DNA of 64,000 nt from Ectopseudomonas toyotomiensis (GTDB lineage: Bacteria; Pseudomonadota; Gammaproteobacteria; Pseudomonadales; Pseudomonadaceae), in assembly GCF_900115695.1 (NCBI RefSeq), contig NZ_FOXK01000011.1, forward strand, positions 124,001 to 188,000, given 5' to 3'. A program made the position numbers and the translations under genes. A model generated the notes under the pieces. The model saw only the letters and a list, made by a program, of their open reading frames with translations, was not told the origin of the DNA and ran no database searches. Below are positions 43,586-54,512 of the stretch, in pieces; position 1 is the stretch's first letter; each line of letters starts with the position of its first letter.

Positions 43586-45028
43586 TCAACGGCTCTGGCG
43601 CGGCAACCAGAGGGTGACGCACAGCCCTCCATCGCGCAGGTTACGCAGGCTCAGCTCGCCGCCATGGCTATGTGCAAGGTTGCGCGCAATACCGAGTCCC
43701 ATGCCGTAGCCCTGCTGCTGGCTGGCCAGACGGAAATGCGGCTCGAACACTTGCTCGAGCTTCTGCTCGGGCACGCCCGGCCCCTCGTCATCGACATGCA
43801 GGACGAACGCCTCGGCGTCGTCCTCGATGTGCAGGTGCGCGCGCTCGCCGTACTTCAGTGCGTTGTCCAGCAGGTTGCCAATGCAGCGGCGCAGCGCCAG
43901 CGGCTTGCCGGGATACAGATCACGCGCGGCACCATCGAGGGTGACGCGGCCCGAGCCGAGGTAGGGTTCGGTCAACCCATGCAGCAGGTGGTTGAGGTCC
44001 ACCGGCTCGATGTTCTCGTGGATGTCGGTGTCCTTCACGCATTGCAGCGCGCCTTTGACCAGCAGCTCCAGATCGTCCAGATCGCGGCCGAACTTGCTTT
44101 GCAGGCTTTCGTCGTCGAGCAGTTCGACACGCAGACGCAAGCGCGTGATAGGCGTGCGCAGGTCATGGGAAATGGCGCTGAACAGCTGGCTGCGTTCGGT
44201 CAGGTAGCGGCTGATGCGTTCGCGCATGGCGTTGAAGGCGCGGGCTACCTCGACCACCTCACGGCCTCCGCCTTCGGCCACCGGCTCCACCTCGGCGCCC
44301 AGCGACATGTGCCGCGCGGTGCGTGCCAGGCGCTTAAGCGGGCGGCTCTGCAGATGCACCAGCAAGCCGATGAACAGCAGCAGGAAGGCCGTGGTCAGGA
44401 GAATGAACCACAGCTGCTGGGTCGGCAGGATGGGTTCCTCCAGGCTGGTGTAGGGCTCGGGCAGCAACGAGGCGATATACAGCCATTCGCCTGGTGCCAG
44501 TTGGATCTGCGTCACCAGCACCGGAGGATTGACCGGCTCCAGGGTCAGCGCGTAATGCGCCCAGGAACGCGGCAGTTCGTCGAGTTTCAGGCCGCCATTG
44601 AAGATGCGCAGATCGTCCGGGCTGACGAAGGTCACCGAAATGTCCGCGGCGCTGCCCAGCGCCTGGCGCAGCACTTCGGTCACCGATTCGGTCACAACCT
44701 GCTTACGCGGCGTGGTCGGCAGCAACTTCATCTGTAACGGTCGGTCATTGAGGCTGACCACGAAGCGCGTGCCGCCCATGCTGCGTAACTGATCGAGCAC
44801 CAGCGGCCGGTAATTCACCGGCAGCGAACGGAAGTAACGCACGCTGGCCGACATCGAATGCGCCAGGCTGCGCGCCGTAGTGACCAGGCCTTCGAGCTGG
44901 GTGGCGCGTAGTTGCGACAGCCAGATCACGCTGGACAGGGTCTGCGCCGCGAGGATCGCCAGCAGGGTGAGCAGCAGCATGCGCCCGAGCAGCGAGCGCG
45001 GCAGCCAGCGCCGCGGGTTAACGCCCAT
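43586..45028 (-). CDS. gltS: GltS-type sensor histidine kinase
   Basis: A 480-residue inner-membrane kinase. TM1 is at ~15-36; the periplasmic sensor part at ~37-200; TM2 at ~207-228 (LWFILLTTAFLLLFIGLLVHL); a HAMP region follows; HisKA contains FSAISHDLRTPITRLRLRVELL with the phosphorylated His; the HATPase_c N-box reads GNLLDNALKYGERA and the G-box DDEGPGVPEQKL. Its start overlaps the response regulator stop by 11 bases. In Pseudomonas it responds to glucose or 2-ketogluconate with GltR to control the glucose transport operon; the signal is an inference here. Confidence 0.92.
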   Translation of the reverse strand: MGVNPRRWLPRSLLGRMLLLTLLAILAAQTLSSVIWLSQLRATQLEGLVTTARSLAHSMSASVRYFRSLPVNYRPLVLDQLRSMGGTRFVVSLNDRPLQMKLLPTTPRKQVVTESVTEVLRQALGSAADISVTFVSPDDLRIFNGGLKLDELPRSWAHYALTLEPVNPPVLVTQIQLAPGEWLYIASLLPEPYTSLEEPILPTQQLWFILLTTAFLLLFIGLLVHLQSRPLKRLARTARHMSLGAEVEPVAEGGGREVVEVARAFNAMRERISRYLTERSQLFSAISHDLRTPITRLRLRVELLDDESLQSKFGRDLDDLELLVKGALQCVKDTDIHENIEPVDLNHLLHGLTEPYLGSGRVTLDGAARDLYPGKPLALRRCIGNLLDNALKYGERAHLHIEDDAEAFVLHVDDEGPGVPEQKLEQVFEPHFRLASQQQGYGMGLGIARNLAHSHGGELSLRNLRDGGLCVTLWLPRQSR

Positions 45029-45752
45029 CGCCTGCCTGCAGGCTGACCGTGGCCGCCAGTTGGTAGCCGCTACCCCGTACGGTGCGGATCAGCCGCGGCG
45101 GCTTGTCGGTATCGCGCAGGCGCTGACGCAGACGACTGACAGCCATGTCGACGATGCGCTCGAGCGGCATCACCTCACGGCCACGGGTGGCATTGCCGAT
45201 GGTGTCGCGGTCGAGAATCTGCTGCGGGTGGTCGAGAAACAGCTTGAGCAGGGCGAAGTCGGCGCCGGACAGAATCACCTCCTCGCCGTCACGATGAAAC
45301 AGCCGGTGACTGACCATATCCAGGCGCCAGTCATCGAAGGCCAGCACCTCGCCGCTACGCTCCTGAGTGAATTGCGCGCGGCGCAGCAAGGCCTTGATTC
45401 GCGCCAGCAGCTCGCGCGGGCTGAACGGCTTGCCAAGATAGTCATCGGCGCCCAGCTCCAGGCCGATCACGCGGTCGGCTTCGTCGGAGCTGGCGGTGAG
45501 CATGATCACCGGCACCTGGGCGAAGCGTTGGTGTTCACGCACCCAGCGGCACAGGCTGAAGCCGTCCTCGTCGGGCAGCATCACATCGAGGATGACCAGG
45601 TCGGCCGACTCCGCACACAGGCTCTGGCGGAAGGCGGCGCCGTCAGCCACGGCGCGCACCTGAAAGCCGACACGGCTCAGGTAGGTATCGAGCAGTTCGC
45701 GAATTTCCTGGTCGTCATCGACCAGCAGAATCGATTTGCCGGGCTGGCTCAT
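45018..45752 (-). CDS. gltR: GltR, OmpR-family response regulator
   Basis: A 244-residue regulator. The receiver domain has LLVDDDQEIRELLDTYL with the acidic pocket, LVILDVMLPDEDG with the phospho-acceptor Asp, VIMLTAS, and GADDYLGKPFSPREL. The winged-helix effector at ~140-235 includes LKLFLDHPQQILDRDTI and RTVRGSGYQL. It should repress or activate the oprB-gltBFGK genes depending on phosphorylation, as known for P. aeruginosa and P. putida GltR. The 45-base gap after glk contains only tagtccggatgcaatccg-type repeat sequence. Confidence 0.93.
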   Translation of the reverse strand: MSQPGKSILLVDDDQEIRELLDTYLSRVGFQVRAVADGAAFRQSLCAESADLVILDVMLPDEDGFSLCRWVREHQRFAQVPVIMLTASSDEADRVIGLELGADDYLGKPFSPRELLARIKALLRRAQFTQERSGEVLAFDDWRLDMVSHRLFHRDGEEVILSGADFALLKLFLDHPQQILDRDTIGNATRGREVMPLERIVDMAVSRLRQRLRDTDKPPRLIRTVRGSGYQLAATVSLQAGDGR

Positions 45753-45797
45753 GGTCCGCCACCTTTGTTGTTATGGCTGTGTAAATCCGGGGCTCTA

Positions 45798-46784
45798 TCA
45801 AGGGTTCTCCCGGATTGCATCCGGACTACGTTCCGCCGCCTGTTGCAAGGCCACGCCGGCGCCGGTCAGGCCGGGGTACTCGGCCGTCACCAGCCACACC
45901 GGGATGCCGTCAAGGTAATGGCTCATGCAACCCTTGTCGCGGAAACTCTTGGCAAAACCGCTGGCAAGAAAACGCTCGGCGAAACGCGGCACCACGCCGC
46001 CGACGATATACACCCCACCGCGCGCGCCCAACGTCAGGACATTGTTGCCAGCAGCGCGGCCGAGCCAGCAACTGAACTGTTCCAGCACCTCGGCGGCAAC
46101 GGGCTCGCCGGCCAGGCCTGCGGTAGTGATGGCCGCTGGCGTCGCGTGCTGCAAAGGCTGACCGTCCAGCTCACAGATGGCCCGATACAGCACCAGCAGA
46201 CCATTGCCACTGAGCACGTCTTCGGCGCGCACGTGGCCCAGTTGCCGATAAAGAATTTGCCAAAGCTCGGCCTCACGCGGGCTGCCGATGGGTAGATCAA
46301 CGTGACCACCCTCGCCCGGCAGCACCAGCCAGCGGCCATCGGCCTGCTCCAGCAGCGTACCGACGCCCAGACCGGTGCCGGCGCCGATCACCAAGGCCGG
46401 ACGGTCTGTCTGCGGCTCGCCTGGGCATACCTGCACGCGCTCATGCTCGGCGATGCGGGTCATGCCCAGGGCCATGGCGGAGAAGTCGTTGATCATCAGC
46501 AAGCCGTCGATCTGCAATGCCTCGCAGAACGCCGTACGGTCGATACGCCAGTGATTGTTGGTAAAGCGGAACAGGTTGCCGCTGACCGGCCCGGCGCAGG
46601 CCAGGCATACCGAGCCGATGGACCCCGGCTGCAGCCCCTGGGTGTGCAGATAGGCGACGATGGCCTGCTCCGGCCCTTCGAAATCGGCGGTCGGCAGAAC
46701 CTGCACCGCCTCCAGTTGCTCGTCACGCCACAGGGAAAAGCGTGCGTTGGTACCACCGATATCGCCGACCAGAGCCAGTTTCAC
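45798..46784 (-). CDS. glk: Glk, glucokinase
   Basis: A 328-residue ROK-independent glucokinase of the proteobacterial type. ATP/phosphate motifs LVGDIGGTNARFSLW (N-terminus) and VIGAGTGLGVGTLL are intact; LMINDFSAMALGM carries the catalytic Asp. It phosphorylates glucose to glucose-6-phosphate, feeding the Entner-Doudoroff route. First gene of the locus glk-gltR-gltS-gltBFGK-oprB. In P. aeruginosa edd precedes glk; here edd is absent and a ubiM-like gene in the other direction takes its place. Confidence 0.94.
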   Translation of the reverse strand: MKLALVGDIGGTNARFSLWRDEQLEAVQVLPTADFEGPEQAIVAYLHTQGLQPGSIGSVCLACAGPVSGNLFRFTNNHWRIDRTAFCEALQIDGLLMINDFSAMALGMTRIAEHERVQVCPGEPQTDRPALVIGAGTGLGVGTLLEQADGRWLVLPGEGGHVDLPIGSPREAELWQILYRQLGHVRAEDVLSGNGLLVLYRAICELDGQPLQHATPAAITTAGLAGEPVAAEVLEQFSCWLGRAAGNNVLTLGARGGVYIVGGVVPRFAERFLASGFAKSFRDKGCMSHYLDGIPVWLVTAEYPGLTGAGVALQQAAERSPDAIRENP

Positions 46785-47077
46785 GAGAACGTCTCCTGAG
46801 CGAAGGCCGTTCGCTGATCGGCAACTGCAGAAAAGTGAGGATGCATGGCATCGACTCCAAACCCGAATTATTTTTGTAGTTCAGACAACGCGCATCACAG
46901 TAAACCCGAAAATTACGCCTATCAACCCGCTCAAAGTTGTAATAACAACAATATTTAATGCCAGATCATAGCCCTCGCCTCGCACAACAGATTCAGCACC
47001 CGGCATGATCCCGGACAATATCTGCAGCCATCCTGCGCCCTAGACTCGGCCCTTTCCGAGTTCGCAAGGAGAGCAGC

Positions 47078-48250
47078 ATGTCACCCGATATCGTCATCGT
47101 CGGCGCCGGCCCGGCTGGCCTTTGCCTGGCCCGCGCCTTGTCCGGGCACGGCCTGTCCATCGTGGTGCTGGAGCGCCAGGCCGAGCAGGCACTGGCCGAA
47201 CCGGCCTTCGATGGCCGCGAGATCGCCCTCACCCATGGCTCGCAGGCGCTGCTCGAACGCCTCGGTCTGTGGGCGCGCCTGCCCGGCGAAGACGTTGCCG
47301 TACTGCGCGATGCCCAGGTGTTCAACGGCCCCTCGCTGTTCGCGTTGAAGATCCGCGCCGAACAGGCCGGCGCCGAGCGCCTCGGCCATCTGGTGGCCAA
47401 CCAGGCCATTCGCCGCGCCGCCTATCAGGCCCTGAGCGACTGCGCCGATGTGCAATTGCTGTGCGAAACCAGCGTGCGCGCCATCGAGCAAAGCCAGAAC
47501 GAGATGAAGCTGGTGCTGCAGGATGGCCAGGTGCTACAACCACGCATGCTGGTCGCTGCCGACAGCCGCTTCTCGGAAACCCGCCGCCAGCTCGGCATCG
47601 GCGCGCAGCTCAAGGACTTCGCCAAGACCATGCTGGTGTGCCGCATGCAGCACGAACAGGATCATCAACAGATAGCCTGGGAATGGTTCGGCTATGGCCA
47701 GACCCTGGCCCTGCTACCGCTAAACGGCCGGCAGTCGTCGGTGGTGCTGACCCTGCCACCGCGCGAGATAGAACGCCTGCAGAAACTGGACGAAGCGATC
47801 TTCACCCGCGAGATGCAGCAGCGCTTCGACCGCCGCCTGGGCGCCATGCAACTGGTCAGCAGCCGCCACGCCTATCCGCTGGTGGGCGCCTATGCGCGGC
47901 GCATGGTCGGCACCCGCTGCGCCCTGCTCGGCGATGCCGCCGTCGGCATGCACCCGGTCACCGCGCATGGTTTCAACTTCGGCCTGATCGGCGTGCAACT
48001 GCTCAGCGACGCACTGCTGGCCGCTCACGGCAAACGCCAGGACATCGGTGCGACTGCGCCATTGGCGCGCTACGAGCGCCAGCTACGCCTGGCCACCTGG
48101 CCGCTGTACCAGGCCACCAACCTGCTGGTGGAGCTGTATACCAACGACCGTTTACCGGCGCGCCTGCTGCGCGGCGCCGGCCTGCGCGTGGCGCAGGGTC
48201 TGTTGCCGTTGAAGAAGGGCATCGCCCGTCATCTGACCGCCCAAGCCTGA
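47078..48250 (+). CDS. UbiH/UbiM-like FAD-dependent hydroxylase
   Basis: A 390-residue flavoprotein monooxygenase. FAD motif IVIVGAGPAGLCLARALSGHGL is at the N-terminus and the second dinucleotide motif CALLGDAAVGMHPVTAHGFNFGL near 285-307, as in UbiH/UbiF/UbiM. The REIALTHGSQALLERLG stretch marks the ubiquinone hydroxylase group. It should hydroxylate a ubiquinone precursor. UbiM is the best guess because of its small size and its single, accessory position, but UbiH or UbiF are alternatives. Start after AAGGAGAGC, a good ribosome site. Confidence 0.85.
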   Translation: MSPDIVIVGAGPAGLCLARALSGHGLSIVVLERQAEQALAEPAFDGREIALTHGSQALLERLGLWARLPGEDVAVLRDAQVFNGPSLFALKIRAEQAGAERLGHLVANQAIRRAAYQALSDCADVQLLCETSVRAIEQSQNEMKLVLQDGQVLQPRMLVAADSRFSETRRQLGIGAQLKDFAKTMLVCRMQHEQDHQQIAWEWFGYGQTLALLPLNGRQSSVVLTLPPREIERLQKLDEAIFTREMQQRFDRRLGAMQLVSSRHAYPLVGAYARRMVGTRCALLGDAAVGMHPVTAHGFNFGLIGVQLLSDALLAAHGKRQDIGATAPLARYERQLRLATWPLYQATNLLVELYTNDRLPARLLRGAGLRVAQGLLPLKKGIARHLTAQA

Positions 48251-48294
48251 AACTCCCGCAAGCGCGCCGGACTCGGCGCGCAACCGGCCAACCT

Positions 48295-48336
48295 CATCTG
48301 ATACGCATCAGACAGCAGTTTCTGAGTCTGTTTTGT
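48295..48336 (+). promoter_or_regulatory. ccoN promoter with Anr/FNR-like box
   Basis: CTGATACGCATCAG (48298-48311) is a perfect palindrome with the TGAT-N4-ATCA core of Anr/FNR sites. Its cat-ctgat start is 27 bases upstream of ctgagtctgttttgt (48322-48336), the same spacing as upstream of ccoG at 34245-34286. This predicts induction at low oxygen. Confidence 0.75.
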
Positions 48337-48405
48337 TTTGCCCCGCCTCCCTACAGTTTCGCCACTCGCGCGGCTGCGCCCGCATCTGTATGGAAGGTTA
48401 ACGCG

Positions 48406-49810
<1,405 letters not shown>

Positions 49811-49839
<29 letters not shown>

Positions 49840-50062
49840 AGCCTGGTGGATGATCGCAGTGATGGTGTTCTTTCTCGGCGTGCAACTCAGCCTGGGGCGC
49901 GGCAGCCAGCGCGACCTCGACGAGGCGACGATGCTGCCCTTCGCCGACGATCCCGAAGTGGCGCGCCGGGTCGAACGTGACACCGGGCGCAGCACCCGCG
50001 GCTGCGCCTGTCCCGGTACCTGTGACGGGCACTGCGAGCATCTCGGACGCCAGGAATTCTGA
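49811..50062 (+). CDS. Small Cys-rich membrane protein behind ccoN (PA4134-like)
   Basis: An 83-residue protein overlapping the end of ccoN. The start is 49811 (MPETPPMPAEAW) or 49829 (MPAEAW). A single membrane helix (WMIAVMVFFLGVQLSLG) is followed by an acidic stretch and a cysteine-rich tail, TRGCACPGTCDGHCEHLG, with four closely spaced cysteines that could hold a metal. Position and size recall CcoQ, but the sequence differs. It is probably made with CcoN and may be a subunit or chaperone of this isoform. Confidence 0.72.
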
Positions 50063-50168
50063 AACATTGGTCGCCATTTCTGGACAATGCATCCAGAAAC
50101 GAGGCGCTGATCAGAGCCGGATGGCTACCTAGACTCGGGTTTCCTCAACCCGAGTCGGGAGACATCTC

Positions 50169-50942
50169 ATGGTCGATCATTCCATTGCAGGCAAGACGGT
50201 ACTCATCGCCGGTGGCGGCAAGAACCTCGGCGGGCTGCTGGCCCGCGATCTGGCCACGCACGGCGCCAGTGCGGTGGTCATTCACTACAACAGCGCAGCC
50301 AGCAAGGCGGAGGCCGACGCCACCGTGCAAGCAGTGCAGCAGCTCGGTGCCAAGGCCGTGGCGCTGCAGGGCGACCTGACGCGCGCCGCCGCCGTGGAGA
50401 AACTCTTCGCCGATGCGGTGGCCGCCGTCGGCCGCCCAGATATCGCCATCAACACAGTGGGCAAGGTGCTGAAGAAGCCTTTCAGCGAGATCAGCGAAGC
50501 TGAGTACGACGAGATGACCGCAGTCAACTCCAAGTCAGCGTTCTTCTTCCTCAAGGAAGCCGGCAAGCACGTCAAGGACAACGGCAAGATCTGCACCCTG
50601 GTGACCTCGCTACTGGGCGCCTACACCCCCTTCTACGCCGCCTACGCCGGTACCAAGGCGCCAGTGGAGCACTACACCCGAGCAGCCTCCAAGGAATTCG
50701 GCGCACGCGGTATCTCGGTCACCGCCGTCGGCCCAGGCCCGATGGATACACCCTTCTTCTACGGCCAGGAAGGCGCCGATGCGGTGGCCTACCACAAGAG
50801 TGCGGCGGCGCTGTCGCCCTTCTCCAAGACCGGCCTGACCGATATAGAGGACGTGGTGCCCTTCATCCGTCACCTGGTCAGCGATGGCTGGTGGATCACT
50901 GGGCAGACAATTCTGATCAATGGCGGCTATACCACTAAGTAA
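50169..50942 (+). CDS. SDR-family oxidoreductase
   Basis: A 257-residue short-chain dehydrogenase. NAD(P) motif IAGGGKNLGGLLARDLA, the Asn in AINTVGK, active-site Ser in LVTSLLGAYT, and the YAGTK tetrad (Tyr-x3-Lys) are all present. The C-terminal ITGQTILINGGYTTK is standard. It lacks a signal and is cytosolic. The start GTG/ATG region is clear, with CATCTCATGG. The LysR gene on the same strand downstream is a possible regulator. Substrate unknown. Confidence 0.9.
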   Translation: MVDHSIAGKTVLIAGGGKNLGGLLARDLATHGASAVVIHYNSAASKAEADATVQAVQQLGAKAVALQGDLTRAAAVEKLFADAVAAVGRPDIAINTVGKVLKKPFSEISEAEYDEMTAVNSKSAFFFLKEAGKHVKDNGKICTLVTSLLGAYTPFYAAYAGTKAPVEHYTRAASKEFGARGISVTAVGPGPMDTPFFYGQEGADAVAYHKSAAALSPFSKTGLTDIEDVVPFIRHLVSDGWWITGQTILINGGYTTK

Positions 50943-50972
50943 GCAACTGGAGATAGCCCGGGAGGTGGGCGG

Positions 50973-51227
50973 ATGCGAACCCTGATTCTGGTGGTAGTTG
51001 GCCTGGCGCTGGCGGCCCTGGCATTGCGCTTCGCACCGGCGGCGCAGCGCACACTGGCTGTCACGCTGTTCACCCTGTTGTGGTTGGGCGTCTGCGCGCT
51101 CAATCTGCGCACCGGGCTTGCCCATGGTTATACCCTGGCCGAGGAACTGCCGATCCATGCCGTGCTGTTCGGCGTTCCCGCGGCTGCCGCCTGGCTCGCC
51201 TGGTGGTGGCTGCGACGAGCCGGTTGA
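50973..51227 (+). CDS. Small two-TM hypothetical protein
   Basis: An 84-residue protein with two or three hydrophobic segments: MRTLILVVVGLALAALALRF and VTLFTLLWLGVCALNL, and possibly VLFGVPAAAAWLAWWWL near the end, with RR basic residues afterwards. A GGAGGTGGGCGG ribosome site precedes the start. It lies 30 bases after the SDR gene and 12 bases before the LysR gene, so the three form a likely transcript. No family is recognised. Confidence 0.72.
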   Translation: MRTLILVVVGLALAALALRFAPAAQRTLAVTLFTLLWLGVCALNLRTGLAHGYTLAEELPIHAVLFGVPAAAAWLAWWWLRRAG

Positions 51228-51239
51228 ACAGGTAGAACA

Positions 51240-52145
51240 ATGGACAAACTCGAGCAGTACCGCGTTTTCCTGCAGATCGCCGAGATGGGCAGCTTCATCA
51301 AGGCGGCCAATGCTCTGGAACTGCCACGCGCCTCGGTATCGGCGGCGTTGCAGCAACTGGAAAGTCAGTTGGGCGTTCGCCTGCTGCACCGCACCACACG
51401 CAACGTGCGCCTGACGCCCGATGGCAGCCAACTGCTCGAACGCATTCGCGAGTTGCTGGCACTGGCCGAGGACATCGAGCAGAGCGCGCAAGGAACCGGC
51501 AGCCAGGTCAGTGGACGCTTGAAGATCGACGTGCCCAGCCGCATCGCCCGGCGCCTGATCGCACCGGCGCTACCGAACCTGCTGCGTCGCCATCCGCAAT
51601 TGCAACTGCTGCTGAGTTCGACCGACCGCGCTATCGACCTGGTCAAGGAGGGCGTCGACTGCGTGCTGCGCGTCGGCACGCTCAGCGACAGCAGCCTGGC
51701 GGCGCGACAGCTGGGCAACCTGGCACTGATCAACTGCGCCAGCCCGGCCTACCTGCGTGAACATGGCGAGCCGCAGCAGGCCGATGACCTGGAAGGCAGC
51801 CACTGGATGGTCGGCTACGCCTCACCCACCAGCGGCCGCGAGATGCCCTGGGAATATGTCGACGACAATGGCGAGCAGTGCGAACTGCGCCCGGCCAGCC
51901 GCGTGATCGTCAATAACGCGGAGAACTACATCGCCTGCTGCCTGGCCGGCCTGGGCCTGATCCAGATTCCGCGCTTCGACGTGCAGCACCTGCTGGCTTC
52001 GGGCGAACTGCTGGAGGTGATGCCGCAGCAGCGTGCCGCCGCCATGCCGATCGCCCTGCTCTACCCGCACCGCCGCCAGCGCTCAAGGCGCCTGGCGGTG
52101 CTGATAGAGTGGCTGGAGCAGTTGATGGCGCCCCATCTGGAATGA
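51240..52145 (+). CDS. LysR-family transcriptional regulator
   Basis: A 301-residue regulator. The helix-turn-helix is at ~4-60 (LEQYRVFLQIAEMGSFIKAANALELPRASVSAALQQLESQLGV), followed by LLHRTTRNVRLT, the usual LysR linker. The effector domain shows KIDVPSRIARRLIAPALPNLL, AIDLVKEGVDCVLRVG and a CLAGLGLIQIPRFDV stretch, placing it in the large group near AphA/DmlR-type LysRs. Probable target is the SDR gene just upstream on the same strand, or itself. Effector unknown. Confidence 0.9.
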   Translation: MDKLEQYRVFLQIAEMGSFIKAANALELPRASVSAALQQLESQLGVRLLHRTTRNVRLTPDGSQLLERIRELLALAEDIEQSAQGTGSQVSGRLKIDVPSRIARRLIAPALPNLLRRHPQLQLLLSSTDRAIDLVKEGVDCVLRVGTLSDSSLAARQLGNLALINCASPAYLREHGEPQQADDLEGSHWMVGYASPTSGREMPWEYVDDNGEQCELRPASRVIVNNAENYIACCLAGLGLIQIPRFDVQHLLASGELLEVMPQQRAAAMPIALLYPHRRQRSRRLAVLIEWLEQLMAPHLE

Positions 52146-52182
52146 TTCAGAACCTGTTTATGTTCTGCCGCGCATCGAGGCG

Positions 52183-52839
52183 CTACACCCACTGATCATT
52201 GCGTTTGCGCTTGACCCGCAGCATGGTCGGCAGAATCAGCCCGAGCAACAGCCCGGCGCCGGCGATGCTGCCGCCATAGGCCATGTAGCGCATCAGCACC
52301 TGCTGCTGTTCCTCACCCAGTTGTGCCTGGGCATCGCGCAGCTGCGAACGGGTGGTGGTCAGCTCGGCATCCAGCGCGCCGCGGGCGGCCTGCAGCTCGT
52401 CGATGAGTTTCTTGCGCGAATCGAGGGTTTCCTGCATGCCTTGCACACGCACCTTCCAGGCGTCGTCGATGCCTTTGAGCTCAGCGCTGAGGTCGGCGAC
52501 TTTCTGTTCCAGTTGCGGCAGGCGCTCGGCCTGGCCTGGCACCGACTGCAGGTCGCGGCTGGGAATCCAGACGCTGCTGCCGCTGGCGCTACGCACCTGG
52601 CTATAGTCGCCCTGGGTGCGCAACAGCTCCACTTTCTCCCCGGAAACCAGGGTGCCGACGATGCGGTAGCCATCGGTAGGGCCACTGCGCACGTAGGTAT
52701 TCAGGCTGTCGCTGACCCAGCGCTGGTTGCCAGACGTTTCTTCGGCCAGAGACGGTTGTGCGCCGCCGAGCAGGCCACCGAGCAGCAGGCAGGCACTGAG
52801 AATGCGAGGTTGGAGTGGAGCATGACGAGATAAAAACAT
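52183..52839 (-). CDS. TIGR04211-type SH3 domain protein (YgiM-like)
   Basis: A 218-residue envelope protein. A signal peptide at ~1-32 ends QPSLAEE; the SH3b domain at ~40-100 contains WVSDSLNTYVRSGPTDGYRIVGTLVSGEKV, then a coiled coil at ~105-180 (ERLPQLEQKVADLSAEL, ELQAARGALDAELTTTRSQL), and a C-terminal membrane helix (YGGSIAGAGLLLGLILPTML) with RVKRKRND. This order is the one of the YgiM/TIGR04211 family. Its exact role in the envelope is not known. No operon partner nearby. Confidence 0.9.
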   Translation of the reverse strand: MFLSRHAPLQPRILSACLLLGGLLGGAQPSLAEETSGNQRWVSDSLNTYVRSGPTDGYRIVGTLVSGEKVELLRTQGDYSQVRSASGSSVWIPSRDLQSVPGQAERLPQLEQKVADLSAELKGIDDAWKVRVQGMQETLDSRKKLIDELQAARGALDAELTTTRSQLRDAQAQLGEEQQQVLMRYMAYGGSIAGAGLLLGLILPTMLRVKRKRNDQWV

Positions 52840-53021
52840 GGGGCGATCTTCACGTGGCAGTCAGACGAACCCGGCAAACGGGATGGACGTTGCCGGCCAC
52901 GCGCTGAACAACACGCTCAAGCATGATCCAGGCAGAATCCGCGACGTAGACGCCACACTAGCGGCCAATAGCCATCTATTCCTGCCGGTACGGGCCGACA
53001 GCAGACAGACATTGGCCACTT

Positions 53022-53041
53022 GCCTGGAGTTCACTCCAGGC
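53022..53041. repeat. Small palindrome in the gap before the EAL gene
   Basis: gcctggagttcactccaggc is a perfect 20-base palindrome (8-bp stem, 4-base loop). It has no U-tract. It lies 30 bases downstream of the minus-strand EAL gene stop, so it may be a weak terminator. The rest of 52840-53070 holds no gene. Confidence 0.6.
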
Positions 53042-53070
53042 AGGAGATGGTAGATGGACGGAAGGTGGCG

Positions 53071-54432
53071 TCAGCCGTTGTGGCGCTGAACGAAGGTAGA
53101 GAAATCCGCCAACGGCATCGGCCGACCTAGCAGATATCCCTGGAACTGACTGCAACCGTTGTCCGCCAGAAACCTACGTTGCGCCTCGGTTTCCACGCCC
53201 TCGGCGATCACCGTCATACCCATGCTCTGCCCTAGCGCGATCACCGTGCGCACGATGGTTTCGCTGTTGGCATCGGTGAGCACGTCGCAGATGAACGAAC
53301 GGTCGATTTTCAGTTTGCTCAGCGGCAGGCGCTTGAGGTGGCTTAGGGAAGAAAAGCCGGTACCGAAGTCATCCAGCGAGAAGCGCACACCATGTTCGAC
53401 CAGCGCCGTCATCTTGCGCGTGAGGTCCTCCATGTCATGCACGATCAGCGTCTCGGTCAACTCCAGTTCCAGGCGCCGGGCATCGATACCGTGGCGCCCG
53501 ATCAGGCCGAGAATTTCGGCGACGAAACTGTTTTGCGAGAACTGCTTCTGGCTGATGTTCACCGCCAGGCCCAGGTCGCCGAAGAGCGGGTCATCCTTCC
53601 ACCGGCGCAGCTGCGCGGCCGTTTGCTCCAGCACCCACTGGCCAATGGGGATGATCAGCCCGGTATTCTCGGCGTGGTCGATGAACTCGCCAGGTGCCAA
53701 CAGACCGCGTTGCGGGTGCTGCCAGCGAATCAGCAACTCGGCGCCGATGACCCGCCCGGCACCATTGAGCTGCGGCTGGTAATACAGCACGAACTGTTGC
53801 TCGCGAATGGCCGCGCGCAGGTCGCGATCCAGCTCCGAGCGCTCGGCGGTGTCGCTCTGCAGGATATGCAGGAGCAGAAAGAACAGCGCCATGGCAGCGA
53901 AGCCCTGCACCCAGGAACCGACGATGCGCACGTCGTCCGGCAGCGCATAGAGATCGGTGGGCCGCCAGTTGGACGCGGCCAGGGCGACGAACAGCAACAG
54001 GCAGAACAGGGACATGCCGTAACGCAGCCACATGGGCTCATCGCGGAAGGCCATCAACGCGCCGACAGCCACCGGTAGCAGATAGAGATGTGTCGCACGC
54101 GGCGCCATGAGGGTCGGCGGGTCGAGCAGCAGGGTCGAGGCGACGACGATGAGGATCAGCGCACCGAACAGAATGAGGTTGGCGCTGCGGGCCTGGTTGC
54201 GCAGCGTCAGGGCGAAGACCGCCACACCGCTGAGGATGATGGCCACATCCATGATGACGATGGCCCAGTAGCCGCGAGAGGAAAAGAACAGCCCCCAGAG
54301 CAGGCCCATCACGATCATCACCAGACTCGACAGCATGCGCATGCGCCGCTCGCGGCGCTGGCCTACCAGAGCCAGGTCTGCACCATGCCAGAGTTTGCGA
54401 ACGCGCCTGCCGAAGCTCGAGAGTGATGGCAT
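53071..54432 (-). CDS. EAL-domain c-di-GMP phosphodiesterase, membrane-bound
   Basis: A 453-residue protein. About six membrane helices fill residues ~35-195; no GGDEF. The EAL domain is at ~200-445 with FVLYYQPQLNGAGRVIGAELLIRWQHP (the signature is ELL), VNISQKQF (Asn), LELELTETL (Glu), FSLDDFGTGFSSL (loop 6 DDFGTG), LKIDRSF (Lys) and VIAEGVE. The residues for catalysis and Mg2+ binding appear intact, so active hydrolysis of c-di-GMP is likely. The N-terminal sensor module is of unknown ligand. It may counteract the GGDEF protein at 21.7-23.6 kb in the same pool. Confidence 0.9.
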   Translation of the reverse strand: MPSLSSFGRRVRKLWHGADLALVGQRRERRMRMLSSLVMIVMGLLWGLFFSSRGYWAIVIMDVAIILSGVAVFALTLRNQARSANLILFGALILIVVASTLLLDPPTLMAPRATHLYLLPVAVGALMAFRDEPMWLRYGMSLFCLLLFVALAASNWRPTDLYALPDDVRIVGSWVQGFAAMALFFLLLHILQSDTAERSELDRDLRAAIREQQFVLYYQPQLNGAGRVIGAELLIRWQHPQRGLLAPGEFIDHAENTGLIIPIGQWVLEQTAAQLRRWKDDPLFGDLGLAVNISQKQFSQNSFVAEILGLIGRHGIDARRLELELTETLIVHDMEDLTRKMTALVEHGVRFSLDDFGTGFSSLSHLKRLPLSKLKIDRSFICDVLTDANSETIVRTVIALGQSMGMTVIAEGVETEAQRRFLADNGCSQFQGYLLGRPMPLADFSTFVQRHNG

Positions 54433-54512
54433 GGTGAAATCCTGATCCGATCACTTCATTCTTGAAGGTGCCTGGCCGAATGCAAGTTTCCGACGCAGCT
54501 TTTAACAGCCTG